Assembly: GCA_905236225.1 (NCBI GenBank)
Contig: CAJOPM010000113.1
Span: 1 to 12,134, forward strand
Direction of reading: 5' to 3'
Length of the DNA: 12,134 bases
From: an uncultured Eubacterium sp.
GTDB taxonomy: Bacteria; Bacillota; Clostridia; Lachnospirales; Lachnospiraceae
How positions within the stretch are numbered: the first letter of the stretch is position 1; every line of letters begins with the position of its first letter. A model generated the notes under the pieces. That model was not told where the DNA came from, made no database searches, and saw only the letters and a program-made list of their open reading frames with translations. A program made the translations under genes and the position numbers. Shown here one piece after another: positions 1 through 8,503 of this stretch.

Positions 1-13
1 ATGTTTTGTAAAA

Positions 14-1507
14 TTATTGTGGTTCTAAACCGGTGTAGCCCATAAGAGAGATATCTACCATTCGTGCAGCTTCTCTTCCTTCGCATATTGCCCAGACAAC
101 TAATGATTGTCCTCTTCTAACATCACCGCAGGCAAAAACATTCTCTATATTGGTCTTGTAATCATTATTATCAGCATCAATGTTGGTTCTTTCATTAGTT
201 TTAACCTTAAATGCGTCTGTTAGATATTTTTCACTTCCTAAAAATCCGGCAGCAATAAGAACCAATTGTGCAGGCAACTCTTTTTCACTTCCTTGAATCG
301 GAACCATAGTCATTCTGCCACTCTTTTCATCCAGCTTAGATTCAAGCTTAACAGTTATTACTGATTTAAGGTTTCCTGACTTATCCTTCTTAAATTCTTT
401 AACTGTTGTAGTATATACTCTTGGATCATTGCCAAATTTAGCAATTGCTTCAGATTGACCATAGTCAGTCTTTAGAACTTTAGGCCATTCCGGCCAAGGA
501 TTAGACTCTTCTCTGCATTTTGGCGGCTTAGGCATCATCTCAAGCTGTATGACACTTTTTGCTCCATGACGTATACATGTGCCAACACAGTCATTACCTG
601 TATCACCACCACCGATTATAATAACATCTTTACCCTTTGCTGAAGTAAATTTATTATCTTTAATCTTATCATCTAACAATGCCTTTGTGGTTTGCGTCAA
701 AAAGTCTACAGCAAAATATATTCCTTTTGCATCACGTCCCGGGACATTAATATCCCTAGGATTTTTTGCACCGCACGCTAAAATCACTCTGTCATATTCC
801 TTTAATAATTCCTTTGCCTTAATATCTTTGCCGACATCACATCCCGTCCTGAATTCAACGCCTTCTTCTTTCATGATTTCGATTTTCCTATCTATGATGC
901 GCTTTTCAAGCTTCATATTTGGAATACCATACATCAAAAGGCCTCCGACGCGATCATCTCTTTCAAATACAGTTACTAAATGACCTCTGTGATTAAGCTG
1001 GTCTGCTGCAGCCAAACCTGCAGGTCCTGATCCTACTATCGCCACTTTTTTTCCTGTACGTATTTGCGGTCGATTTATGGTTGCATAGCCTTCTTCATAG
1101 GCATTTTCTATAATAGCAAATTCATTTTCTTTAACTGAAACCGGATCTTGATTAAGTCCACACGTACATGCCGCTTCACAAAGTGCAGGACAAACTCTTG
1201 ACGTAAATTCCGGGAAATTATTGGTTTTTCTAAGTCTTAGATAAGCCTCTTTGTAACTTCCCATATATACCAAATCATTGAATTCGGGAACCAAATTATG
1301 AAGCGGGCATCCGCTTGTCATTCCCATAAGTGTCATACCTGACTGGCAAAATGGAACTCCGCATGCCATACACCTGGCTCCTTGCTTTTGCTGCTTTTCT
1401 TTGCTTAACGGTATGTGAAACTCATTATAGTTTTTAATTCGTTCGAGTGGCTGAATTTCAGCCGCAGTTTCTCTTTCATATTCTAAAAATCCTGTTGGCT
1501 TTCCCAT
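14..1507 (-). CDS. gltD: Glutamate synthase small subunit (GltD)
   Basis: This is the 497-aa FAD/NAD(P)H-binding beta subunit of cytoplasmic glutamate synthase. It takes electrons from NAD(P)H onto FAD and passes them through iron-sulfur clusters to the FMN of the large subunit. Seen in the sequence: an N-terminal Cys-rich domain with C46, C49, C54 and C67, then C106, C110, C114 and C116, the usual [4Fe-4S] ligands. A dinucleotide fold begins at about 154 (VGSGPAG, 158-164) for FAD. A second one (IGGGDTG, 298-304) is for NAD(P)H. A C-terminal FAD motif (NVFACGDVRRGQSLV) starts at about 457. The length is normal for the family. The start ATG follows a strong AGGAGG nine bases upstream. It begins 15 nt after the gltB stop, so the two genes form one operon. 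The stop codon lies 13 bases from the window edge, so its terminator is not visible. The family call is secure; NADPH rather than NADH is inferred from the family. Confidence 0.96.
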   Translation of the reverse strand: MGKPTGFLEYERETAAEIQPLERIKNYNEFHIPLSKEKQQKQGARCMACGVPFCQSGMTLMGMTSGCPLHNLVPEFNDLVYMGSYKEAYLRLRKTNNFPEFTSRVCPALCEAACTCGLNQDPVSVKENEFAIIENAYEEGYATINRPQIRTGKKVAIVGSGPAGLAAADQLNHRGHLVTVFERDDRVGGLLMYGIPNMKLEKRIIDRKIEIMKEEGVEFRTGCDVGKDIKAKELLKEYDRVILACGAKNPRDINVPGRDAKGIYFAVDFLTQTTKALLDDKIKDNKFTSAKGKDVIIIGGGDTGNDCVGTCIRHGAKSVIQLEMMPKPPKCREESNPWPEWPKVLKTDYGQSEAIAKFGNDPRVYTTTVKEFKKDKSGNLKSVITVKLESKLDEKSGRMTMVPIQGSEKELPAQLVLIAAGFLGSEKYLTDAFKVKTNERTNIDADNNDYKTNIENVFACGDVRRGQSLVVWAICEGREAARMVDISLMGYTGLEPQ

Positions 1508-1516
1508 TATTCAACC

Positions 1517-1522
1517 CCTCCT
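1517..1522 (-). promoter_or_regulatory. Ribosome binding site of gltD
   Basis: On the minus strand a full AGGAGG lies 9 nt before the gltD ATG. It starts directly at the last base of the gltB stop codon region. This supports translation of gltD by ribosomes finishing gltB and fixes the gltD start. Confidence 0.85.
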
Positions 1523-4500
1523 CTATACCGATTGTGTAATGGCATAAAATGCCTCAATTTGTGCTTGTTTTGCGCTAAGGCCTTTTTCTTCCATTTGAAC
1601 AATTGCATTCATCATACGATTATAATCATACGGAACAACCTTTTTAAATTTAGGCAAATATTCACTGAAGTTATCTAAAATTTCCTTGCCCTTAGAAGAA
1701 TTAGTAAGTGCAACATGTTCCATTATGATTTCTTTTAGCTCTTGAACATCGTATTTATTTGTAATTTCAGATGTAAATACCATTTCTTTATTTGTTCTTC
1801 TGTAAAGACTCGAATCCTCATCAAGAACATAAGCAATACCACCGCTCATTCCGGCAGCAAAATTTTTGCCTGTTCTTCCTAAAATAACTACTCTACCTCC
1901 GGTCATATATTCGCAGCCATGATCTCCTACGCCTTCAACTACAGCTATTGCGCCTGAGTTTCTTACGCAGAAGCGCTCGCCTGCAACACCATTTATAAAG
2001 GCTTTACCGCTGGTTGCACCATATAAAGCGACATTTCCAATGATAATATTTTCATCTTCTTTGTATTTAATGCCTGTAGGCGGATAAACTATCAGCTTTC
2101 CACCTGAAAGTCCTTTACCAAAATAATCATTACTGTCACCTACAAGTTCAAGCGTAAGTCCTTTAGGAATAAATGCTCCAAAACTCTGACCGCCGGCTCC
2201 GTTGCACTTTACAATAAATGTGTCTTCTTCAAGACCTTCTTCATACCTTTTTGTTATTTCAGAACCAAAAATAGTACCAAAAGATCTGTCAATATTGCTA
2301 ACTTCTACGTCAATGCTCTTCTTTTGTCCCTTTTCAAGGGCTTTAAGAAGCTCTTTCATAAGGATAGTCATATCCTTTTTTTGCTCGAGTTTGAAGTCAT
2401 ATGCCATCTTAGCGTCAAATATTACATTTTCACCTTTCTTGGCAAATGGATTATCTAATATTTGGGAAAGATCTATTTTTTGCTTATCTCCAGTCAGATT
2501 ATCTTTCTTAGTAAGCATATCTGACCTTCCGACCATTTCATCTATGGTTCTAAAGCCAAGCTTTGCCATATATTCTCTTAACTCTTCGGCTACAAAACGC
2601 ATGAAGTTCTCAACGTATTCAGGTTTACCCTTGAAACGTTTTCTAAGCTCAGGATTTTGCGTAGCAACACCAACCGGACAGGTATCAAGGTTACATACTC
2701 TCATCATTACGCAACCTAATGTTACAAGCGGAGCAGTCGCAAATCCAAACTCTTCAGCACCAAGAAGTGCAGCAATGGCAACGTCTCGACCTGTCATAAG
2801 TTTTCCATCGGTTTCAATACGAACTTTATTCCTAAGTCCGTTCATAAGAAGTGTTTGATGCGTTTCCGCAAGTCCAAGCTCCCATGGTAATCCCGCATTA
2901 TGTATAGAACTTCTAGGAGCCGCACCGGTACCTCCATCGTATCCGGATATAAGAACCACCTGTGCGCCGGCTTTTGCAACACCGGCTGCAATTGTTCCAA
3001 CTCCTGCCTCTGAAACAAGCTTAACCGATATTCTGGCATCTCTGTTTGCATTCTTAAGATCATATATAAGCTGCTCTAAATCTTCTATAGAATATATATC
3101 ATGGTGAGGTGGCGGAGAAATAAGCGCAACTCCCGGAGTAGATAATCTTGTCGATGCAATCCAGGGATACACCTTCTTACCCGGAAGATGTCCGCCTTCA
3201 CCCGGCTTAGCCCCCTGCGCCATTTTTATTTGTATTTCTTTAGCACTAACCAGATAACGACTTGTAACGCCAAAACGGCCCGATGCGACCTGCTTAATTG
3301 CCGAACATCTGTTAAGTCCGTCGCGTCCTATGCTAAGACGTGAAATTTCTTCACCGCCTTCACCGGAATTGGATTTACCCTTTAGATTATTCATTGCAAT
3401 AGCAAGTGTCTCATGCGCTTCCTGTGAAATCGAACCATAGGACATAGCTCCGGTTTTAAATCTGGTAACGATATTTTCTACACTTTCAACTTCGTCAATC
3501 GGAACGCCGACTTTAGGATATTTAAATTCCATAAGGCCTCTAATATTCATAGCCTTATCTTCATCCGTAATAAGAGCCGAATATTGTTTAAACAGATTGT
3601 AATCGCCTCTTTTTGTAGCTTGTTGCAAAAGATGTATTGTCTGTGGATTATAAAGATGTTCTTCTTTTCCGCTTCTCATCTTATGTCTTCCGACAGAATT
3701 TAATGTAGTATCTACTTCAAGACCTAAAGGATCATATGCTCCGGCATGTTGTTTATTTACATTGGCCTCGATTTCTTTAAGAGTAATTCCGCCTATTCTG
3801 CTGACTGTTCCTGTAAAATATTTTTCTATTACAGACTCATCTATTCCCACAGCCTCAAAAATCTTAGATCCACTATAGGACTGTATGGTCGAAATACCCA
3901 TTTTAGATGCTATCTTTACAATTCCTGATATAACAGCTTCGTTGTAATCATTGACAGCTGCATAATAATCCTTATCAAGCATATTGTCATCAATAAGCTG
4001 CTTTACCGTTTCCTGTGCAAGGTACGGATTTATCGCACTTGCTCCATATCCGAGAAGAGTTGCAAAATGATGAACTTCTCTTGGTTCGCCGCTTTCAAGT
4101 ATTAGTGCAAGTGATGTTCTCTTTTTTGTACGCACTAAATATTGCTGAAGAGCAGAAACTGCTAATAGTGAAGGAATCGGAACGTGATTCTCATCAACAC
4201 CCCTATCTGACAAAATAAGAATATTAGCGCCTTCTCTATACGCCCTGTCTGCTTCAAAGAAAACTCTGTCAATTGCCTTCTCTAAGCTAGTATTTTTGTA
4301 ATATACAATAGGTATATCTACGACTTTAAATCCTTCCTTATTCATTGCACGGATTTTCATAATATCCGTATTGGTAAGAATAGGATTTTTAACCTTTAAT
4401 GTTCTGCAGTTTTCAGGAGCTTCCTCTAATATGTCTCCTTCTTTTCCTATATAAACACTTGTAGAGGTTACAATTTTTTCTCTGATTGAATCAATCGGAG

Positions 4501-6073
4501 GATTTGTAACCTGTGCAAATCTTTGTTTAAAGAAATTAAATAATGGCTGAGTATGACTGTCTAGCACAGAAAGAGGTGTATCTATTCCCATCGCTGCCGT
4601 GCCTTCCGCTCCGTTTTTTGCCATATTTAATATACTTGTCTTAACCGATTCATATGTATAGCCGAATGCCTTTTGCATACGTGCTCTTTCATCATCACTA
4701 AAGCTAAGTACTCGCTTGTTAGGTATTTTTAAATCTTTAAGCTCTATAAGATATCTGTCAAGCCATTGTCCATATGGCTGCCTGTTTGCATAAGATTCTT
4801 TTAACTCGTCATCTCCTATAAGCTTACCTGCAATAGTATCTACAAGAAGCATCTTACCCGGACGCAGTCTTTCTTTAACAACAATCTTAGTAGGATCGAT
4901 ATCAAGAACGCCTACTTCTGATGACAAAATCAAATCATCATCATCAGTAATATAATATCTGGACGGTCTTAGACCATTTCTGTCAAGTACAGCCCCCATT
5001 ACATCGCCATCTGAAAACAGTATAGATGCCGGTCCATCCCAAGGCTCCATCATTGTTGCATAATACTGATAAAAATCCCTCTTATTTTGCGACATAACAT
5101 AGTTATTAGCCCATGGTTCCGGAATAAGAATCATAACTGCAAGCGGAAGCGACATACCACTCATCATTAAAAATTCAATTGTATTATCAAGCATAGCAGA
5201 ATCCGAGCCTTCCCTGTTAACAACCGGAAGCACTTTAAGCAAATCGTCTTTAAGATGCTCAGATTCCATGTTTTCTTCACGAGCCAACATTCTGTCGGCA
5301 TTACCCTTAATAGTATTAATTTCTCCATTATGAACAATTAATCTATTTGGATGTGCTCTTTCCCAACTTGGATTGGTATTTGTTGAAAAACGGGAATGTA
5401 CTGTGGCAATTGCCGACTCATAATCAGGATCTTTTAGATCTTCAAAAAATGATCTAAGCTGATCAACCAAAAACATCCCCTTGTATACAATGGTTCTGCT
5501 TGAAAGAGAAACCACATAGGTATCTTCATTACTTTGTTCAAATATGCGTCTGGCTATATATAGCTTTCTATCAAAATCAAGCCCTTGAGATACATCATCA
5601 GGCCTTTTTACGAATGCCTGCATTATATGCGGCATACAATCAAGTGCTTTGTGTCCTAGAATTTTAGGATTAGTGGGTACCTCTCTCCAACCTATAAATT
5701 CCATCCCTTCTTTTTCTATAATTATTTCAAACATCTTTTTTGCTTGATTTAGACGGAATTCATCTTGCGGGAAGAATATCATGCCCACACCATAGTCTCT
5801 CTCATTGCCTATATTAATATTAAGTTGACAGGCAATTTTAGAAAAAAACTTATGTGAAATCTGCAGAAGAATACCTACACCGTCTCCGGTTTTACCCTCT
5901 GCATCCTTACCTGCTCTGTGTTCAAGATTTTCAACAATCTTAAGAGCATTCTCAACTGTACTGTGAGTCTTTATTCCCTTTATGTTAACTACCGCACCTA
6001 TACCGCAGTTATCATGTTCAAAAGACGGATCATAAAGCCCCATTTTTTCTTTGGAATTAATAGTATTAGCCAT
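1523..6073 (-). CDS. gltB: Glutamate synthase large subunit (GltB)
   Basis: This is the 1516-aa alpha subunit of glutamate synthase. It hydrolyses glutamine, channels ammonia through the protein and reductively aminates 2-oxoglutarate on FMN. The start chosen is the ATG at 6073 because AAAGGA sits 6 nt upstream. The frame stays open to 6112, but those upstream Met codons lack a ribosome site. Domains seen: a class II glutamine amidotransferase begins at Cys23 (DNCGIGAV), so a 22-residue propeptide would be removed to free the catalytic Cys. HSRFSTNT and HNGEINT follow at about 220-255. A central domain covers roughly 430-780. The FMN-binding barrel (about 800-1180) contains GEGGHLPGKK. A 3Fe-4S motif C-x5-C-x4-C lies at C1121, C1127 and C1132. 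A GXGXG beta-helix domain starts at about 1285. The length is typical of bacterial GltB. It is followed by gltD after 15 nt. All key residues seen are present. Confidence 0.97.
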   Translation of the reverse strand: MANTINSKEKMGLYDPSFEHDNCGIGAVVNIKGIKTHSTVENALKIVENLEHRAGKDAEGKTGDGVGILLQISHKFFSKIACQLNINIGNERDYGVGMIFFPQDEFRLNQAKKMFEIIIEKEGMEFIGWREVPTNPKILGHKALDCMPHIMQAFVKRPDDVSQGLDFDRKLYIARRIFEQSNEDTYVVSLSSRTIVYKGMFLVDQLRSFFEDLKDPDYESAIATVHSRFSTNTNPSWERAHPNRLIVHNGEINTIKGNADRMLAREENMESEHLKDDLLKVLPVVNREGSDSAMLDNTIEFLMMSGMSLPLAVMILIPEPWANNYVMSQNKRDFYQYYATMMEPWDGPASILFSDGDVMGAVLDRNGLRPSRYYITDDDDLILSSEVGVLDIDPTKIVVKERLRPGKMLLVDTIAGKLIGDDELKESYANRQPYGQWLDRYLIELKDLKIPNKRVLSFSDDERARMQKAFGYTYESVKTSILNMAKNGAEGTAAMGIDTPLSVLDSHTQPLFNFFKQRFAQVTNPPIDSIREKIVTSTSVYIGKEGDILEEAPENCRTLKVKNPILTNTDIMKIRAMNKEGFKVVDIPIVYYKNTSLEKAIDRVFFEADRAYREGANILILSDRGVDENHVPIPSLLAVSALQQYLVRTKKRTSLALILESGEPREVHHFATLLGYGASAINPYLAQETVKQLIDDNMLDKDYYAAVNDYNEAVISGIVKIASKMGISTIQSYSGSKIFEAVGIDESVIEKYFTGTVSRIGGITLKEIEANVNKQHAGAYDPLGLEVDTTLNSVGRHKMRSGKEEHLYNPQTIHLLQQATKRGDYNLFKQYSALITDEDKAMNIRGLMEFKYPKVGVPIDEVESVENIVTRFKTGAMSYGSISQEAHETLAIAMNNLKGKSNSGEGGEEISRLSIGRDGLNRCSAIKQVASGRFGVTSRYLVSAKEIQIKMAQGAKPGEGGHLPGKKVYPWIASTRLSTPGVALISPPPHHDIYSIEDLEQLIYDLKNANRDARISVKLVSEAGVGTIAAGVAKAGAQVVLISGYDGGTGAAPRSSIHNAGLPWELGLAETHQTLLMNGLRNKVRIETDGKLMTGRDVAIAALLGAEEFGFATAPLVTLGCVMMRVCNLDTCPVGVATQNPELRKRFKGKPEYVENFMRFVAEELREYMAKLGFRTIDEMVGRSDMLTKKDNLTGDKQKIDLSQILDNPFAKKGENVIFDAKMAYDFKLEQKKDMTILMKELLKALEKGQKKSIDVEVSNIDRSFGTIFGSEITKRYEEGLEEDTFIVKCNGAGGQSFGAFIPKGLTLELVGDSNDYFGKGLSGGKLIVYPPTGIKYKEDENIIIGNVALYGATSGKAFINGVAGERFCVRNSGAIAVVEGVGDHGCEYMTGGRVVILGRTGKNFAAGMSGGIAYVLDEDSSLYRRTNKEMVFTSEITNKYDVQELKEIIMEHVALTNSSKGKEILDNFSEYLPKFKKVVPYDYNRMMNAIVQMEEKGLSAKQAQIEAFYAITQSV

Positions 6074-6079
6074 ATCATT

Positions 6080-6085
6080 TCCTTT
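6080..6085 (-). promoter_or_regulatory. Ribosome binding site that decides the gltB start
   Basis: AAAGGA on the minus strand ends 6 nt before the ATG at 6073. It lies inside the open frame that extends upstream, which argues that the upstream ATG codons (at 6112 and 6088) are not the true start. The chosen start gives a 22-residue propeptide before the catalytic Cys. Confidence 0.8.
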
Positions 6086-6098
6086 CATAAACAAAAAA

Positions 6099-6157
6099 TC
6101 AACGCAATACATAGTTTACTCTAATTATTAATTTTTGTAAACTACTTTTTGCGTTGA
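6099..6157. repeat. Long imperfect palindrome upstream of gltB
   Basis: The left arm at 6100-6119 and the right arm at 6137-6156 are inverted copies. They match at 17 of 20 positions around a 17-nt AT-rich spacer. The outer eight bases (CAACGCAA / TTGCGTTG) and the inner eight (TAGTTTAC / GTAAACTA) are perfect, with three mismatches between them. T6099 and A6157 extend the pairing by one. No T-tract follows on the minus strand, so it does not look like an intrinsic terminator. Its position just upstream of gltB and the promoter match inside it suggest an operator for a dimeric regulator. If transcription starts further upstream it would instead be a leader hairpin. Confidence 0.8.
6113..6141 (-). 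promoter_or_regulatory. Candidate gltBD promoter inside the palindrome
   Basis: On the minus strand a -35-like TTTACA (6141-6136, 5 of 6 to TTGACA) is followed, after exactly 17 nt, by a -10-like TAAACT (6118-6113, 4 of 6 to TATAAT). Transcription would start near 6106, giving a leader of about 33 nt with the ribosome site. Each hexamer lies largely in one palindrome arm, so a protein bound there could block or position RNA polymerase. Because of the symmetry, a similar TTTACT-17-TAAACT also reads on the plus strand. This is a sequence match only, and AT-rich DNA gives chance matches. Confidence 0.5.
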
Positions 6158-6193
6158 GTTGTCTGATAATACGACTATTTATACTATTATCTA

Positions 6194-6964
6194 TTATTGT
6201 CTGATTACTTTATTTATTGTCATCTTTCTTAATGCAATAGCAGCTAATACTATACTTATTATTGCAATCACTATCGTTTCTATATAAAAATTATTTTTAT
6301 TACTCTCCCATGTATATATTATATTGTTATAAGTTCTTACAACTGTAATCAAATTTACTAATGCATGAAGAATATATGTACATAAAAGACTATTACTAAG
6401 CAAATAAATAACACCAAATAACACTCCTCCTACAAACGCATAAATAAATTGCACTATATTTTGATGTACAATGCCAAATAATAATGCAGAAATTATTACA
6501 GCTGTCACGTCCTTAAACTCGCCTTTTAGTTGTTCAAGTGCTATCCCGCGAAACATAATTTCTTCTATAAGAGGAGACATAACCACTGTATTCAACAGCA
6601 AAAATATAACAGGTGAAGATTTAAGAACATTTAAATATTCATTAAATGTATCTGATCTGTTTATAATAGGTGATATATTTAATATATTTGATAACAGCAA
6701 TAATAACAGTATTGTTTCAAAAAAAAGCAGACATATTTGTCCGCCTTTTTTTGTCATATCTTTATCTGTTTGTTTCTTATTAGCTTGGCGCCTAAAAAAA
6801 ATCAAAATTATAAGAACGATTGCTGCACTTATTGCTGCCGATAGATTGTACATCTTATCTTTATCTGTAAATTTAGCAATTATAGCTTCATATGAAACAG
6901 ATAAAACAAACTCATATATCAAACATTGAAAAATTACTACTATAAAAGTCTTGATTTTATTCAT
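6194..6964 (-). CDS. CPBP-family intramembrane metalloprotease
   Basis: This 256-aa, very hydrophobic protein belongs to the CPBP (CAAX protease and bacteriocin-processing, Abi) family of membrane-embedded metalloproteases. Seen: membrane segments near 5-30, 42-58, 78-98, 117-133, 152-170, 173-195 and 228-246. All three family motifs are present: EExxxR as E134, E135 and R139, then F163xxxH167, then H200xxxN204. The glutamates and histidines would form the metal and catalytic site, so an active enzyme is plausible. Known members process prenylated or membrane proteins, confer bacteriocin self-immunity, or act as scaffolds, and the substrate here cannot be read from sequence. The gene starts 9 nt after the stop of the PBP gene. 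Its AAGAGG ribosome site overlaps that stop codon, so it is probably translationally coupled. It is the last gene of the cluster before the gltB promoter region. Confidence 0.9.
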   Translation of the reverse strand: MNKIKTFIVVIFQCLIYEFVLSVSYEAIIAKFTDKDKMYNLSAAISAAIVLIILIFFRRQANKKQTDKDMTKKGGQICLLFFETILLLLLLSNILNISPIINRSDTFNEYLNVLKSSPVIFLLLNTVVMSPLIEEIMFRGIALEQLKGEFKDVTAVIISALLFGIVHQNIVQFIYAFVGGVLFGVIYLLSNSLLCTYILHALVNLITVVRTYNNIIYTWESNKNNFYIETIVIAIISIVLAAIALRKMTINKVIRQ

Positions 6965-6969
6965 AATAA

Positions 6970-6975
6970 CCTCTT
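6970..6975 (-). promoter_or_regulatory. Ribosome binding site of the CPBP gene overlapping the PBP stop
   Basis: AAGAGG on the minus strand, 5 nt before the ATG at 6964, includes the last two bases of the TAA stop (6976-6974) of the upstream PBP gene. This arrangement usually means that ribosomes terminating on the PBP frame re-initiate on the protease. Confidence 0.75.
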
Positions 6976-8503
6976 ATTTAAAATATGCGTCAAATACCTT
7001 GTCAGCAACAGGAACTGCATATTTGCTTCCGGCTCCGGTATCCTCAACAATTACAGCAATTGCAAGATCTTCATATCCTTCTTTTGATGCAAAACCAATA
7101 AACCATGCATGCGAGTCTTTATTGCTGTTAAATTCCGCCGTTCCGGTCTTGCCGTATGCCTTATATGAATTAGAAGAAAGTGCTGATGCTGTACCATTTG
7201 TTACTGCATAACGCATAAACTTCTTTAAGATTTTTGCCTCTTTTTCATCCATTAGCGTTGCATATTCATCACTATCAAAGCTTTCGATTGTAGTTTGTTG
7301 ATAATTTTCTATTCTATCCACTAAATACGGCTGCATTACAACACCGCCATTATCAACGCCAGCTGCTAAAAGCGCCATATGCAGCGGTGATACCAACGTT
7401 TCGCCCTGCCCAATCGCCGTCTGCATAATCATGCCTTCCGAATCAGAGGTATCCAAATCAAATTCTGATGCTTTTGTTGTTAGCTCAAATTTAATTTTTT
7501 TATTAAACAGCATACTGTTACATAAAGAAATATAACTTTTTATATCTAACCCCAATCCAATATTGGCATACGAAGTATTGCACGAATCAGCAAATGACTC
7601 TTTTAAATTTTGCATTCCATGTACTTCGCCCTTATAACAATTAATTGTAGTATCGCCTCTTGTAATACTACCGCTGCAATTATACGAATAATCTTTAATA
7701 GAATTATTATTTTCCTTTAAATACTCAAGAGTAGTTATAACTTTAAAAGTGGATCCCGGCGGATATAATCCCTGCGTTGCTCTATTAAGAAGAGCCGAAC
7801 TATCAGAATCTTCCGACGTAAGCTCATCCCATATATCAGATATATTATTAGGATCATAATCCGGTTTTGAAACCATAGCAACTACTTCACCGGTTGAAGG
7901 TTTAATTGCCACCACTGCACCATCATAATTTCCCAATGCTTCATATGCTGCTTTTTGGACCGATACATTAAGCGTGGTAACCACATTGTCTCCAATGTTT
8001 TTTTCATTTTTTATATTATTTATAATTTTCTCAATAAAGAAAGCATGCGACTGCAATAAATAGGAATTCCGCGATAGCTCTAATCCGGACTTTCCATTAC
8101 TGTCATATCCGACAACATGAGCAAAAATCTCGTCATAAGGATATTCTCTCGTTTCATTATTATCACTATCAACTATAGTTTGCGCTAAAACTTCACCATC
8201 AGATGATAATATACTCCCCCTTACTATAGTCTCGGAAAACGAATCCAACCTCGGATTATAAGATGAATTAATATAATCCGAGCTCTTAAAAATCATAAAA
8301 TAAGCAAAATACACTATAAGCGCCAAAAATATAGCTACAAATAAATAAGTTATAACACCATACTGACGATTTCTTTTAGAATTAGTCAAGGTCCTCGAAC
8401 GTCTCTTCAGTGTCGAACTCTCCATCTCGTCTTCTCTTATTGATTTTACGTCTCTTCCTAGATTCTTCGACATCATTTCTTCGTCTGATTGCCTTTTTCT
8501 CAT
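6974..8503 (-). CDS. Class B penicillin-binding protein (peptidoglycan transpeptidase)
   Basis: This is a 509-aa single-pass membrane D,D-transpeptidase that crosslinks peptidoglycan strands and is a beta-lactam target. The start at 8503 was chosen because AAGGAG lies 6 nt upstream. Upstream in-frame Met codons at 8521 and 8518 have no such site. Seen: a charged cytoplasmic tail of about 49 residues, a membrane segment at about 50-72, and the class B dimerisation motif RGSILSSDG at about 95-103. The transpeptidase motifs follow: active-site S251 in STFK (251-254), SCN (307-309) and KTG (452-454). The N-terminal domain is short and there are no C-terminal PASTA repeats, so it resembles the PbpA-type proteins found beside FtsW/RodA genes rather than a large FtsI. 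Its first 40 codons overlap the end of the SEDS gene in another frame, and that protein is its likely glycosyltransferase partner. Whether it serves septation, elongation or sporulation cannot be decided here. Confidence 0.93.
   Translation of the reverse strand: MRKRQSDEEMMSKNLGRDVKSIREDEMESSTLKRRSRTLTNSKRNRQYGVITYLFVAIFLALIVYFAYFMIFKSSDYINSSYNPRLDSFSETIVRGSILSSDGEVLAQTIVDSDNNETREYPYDEIFAHVVGYDSNGKSGLELSRNSYLLQSHAFFIEKIINNIKNEKNIGDNVVTTLNVSVQKAAYEALGNYDGAVVAIKPSTGEVVAMVSKPDYDPNNISDIWDELTSEDSDSSALLNRATQGLYPPGSTFKVITTLEYLKENNNSIKDYSYNCSGSITRGDTTINCYKGEVHGMQNLKESFADSCNTSYANIGLGLDIKSYISLCNSMLFNKKIKFELTTKASEFDLDTSDSEGMIMQTAIGQGETLVSPLHMALLAAGVDNGGVVMQPYLVDRIENYQQTTIESFDSDEYATLMDEKEAKILKKFMRYAVTNGTASALSSNSYKAYGKTGTAEFNSNKDSHAWFIGFASKEGYEDLAIAVIVEDTGAGSKYAVPVADKVFDAYFK
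8382..8503 (-). other. 122-nt dual-coding overlap between SEDS and PBP genes
   Basis: Both proteins read this stretch in different frames. The SEDS frame gives residues 438-477 plus the stop, with 26 of 40 residues charged, basic first and acidic at the end. The PBP frame gives residues 1-40, with 19 of 40 charged. Both segments are predicted to be disordered and cytoplasmic, beside the membrane. The PBP ribosome site lies inside SEDS codons, and both frames remain open throughout. Confidence 0.85.

Noticed and set aside
579..983. 134-codon open frame on the plus strand inside gltD
   Set aside because: It is antisense to the nucleotide-binding folds of GltD and has low-complexity Ser/Leu/Phe content typical of a shadow frame.
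2202..2858. 218-codon open frame on the plus strand inside gltB
   Set aside because: It is antisense to the conserved FMN and iron-sulfur region of GltB, and its protein resembles no family I know. The constraint of the real gene explains it.
6074..6112. In-frame extension of GltB to an ATG at 6112, with another at 6088
   Set aside because: The extension would lie inside the palindrome and promoter region and has no ribosome site. The ATG at 6073 has AAAGGA at ideal spacing and gives a short propeptide before the catalytic Cys.
6165..6191. GATAATA / TATTATC inverted repeat as a terminator after the CPBP gene
   Set aside because: The 7-bp stem is entirely A/T except one pair, with a 13-nt loop and no T-tract. 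It is too weak to call.
6159..6205. Direct repeat TTGTCTGAT at 6159-6167 and 6197-6205
   Set aside because: It is only 9 bp and one copy lies within the end of the CPBP coding sequence. It could easily be chance in AT-rich DNA, and no insertion lies between the copies.
6471..6929. 152-codon open frame on the plus strand antisense to the CPBP gene
   Set aside because: The opposite strand carries all CPBP motifs, and the plus-strand product has no recognisable domain.
8425..8425. Shorter PBP start at the ATG at 8425, which would cut the overlap to 44 nt
   Set aside because: The upstream bases are purine-rich but give a poorer ribosome site than AAGGAG before 8503. It remains the main alternative.
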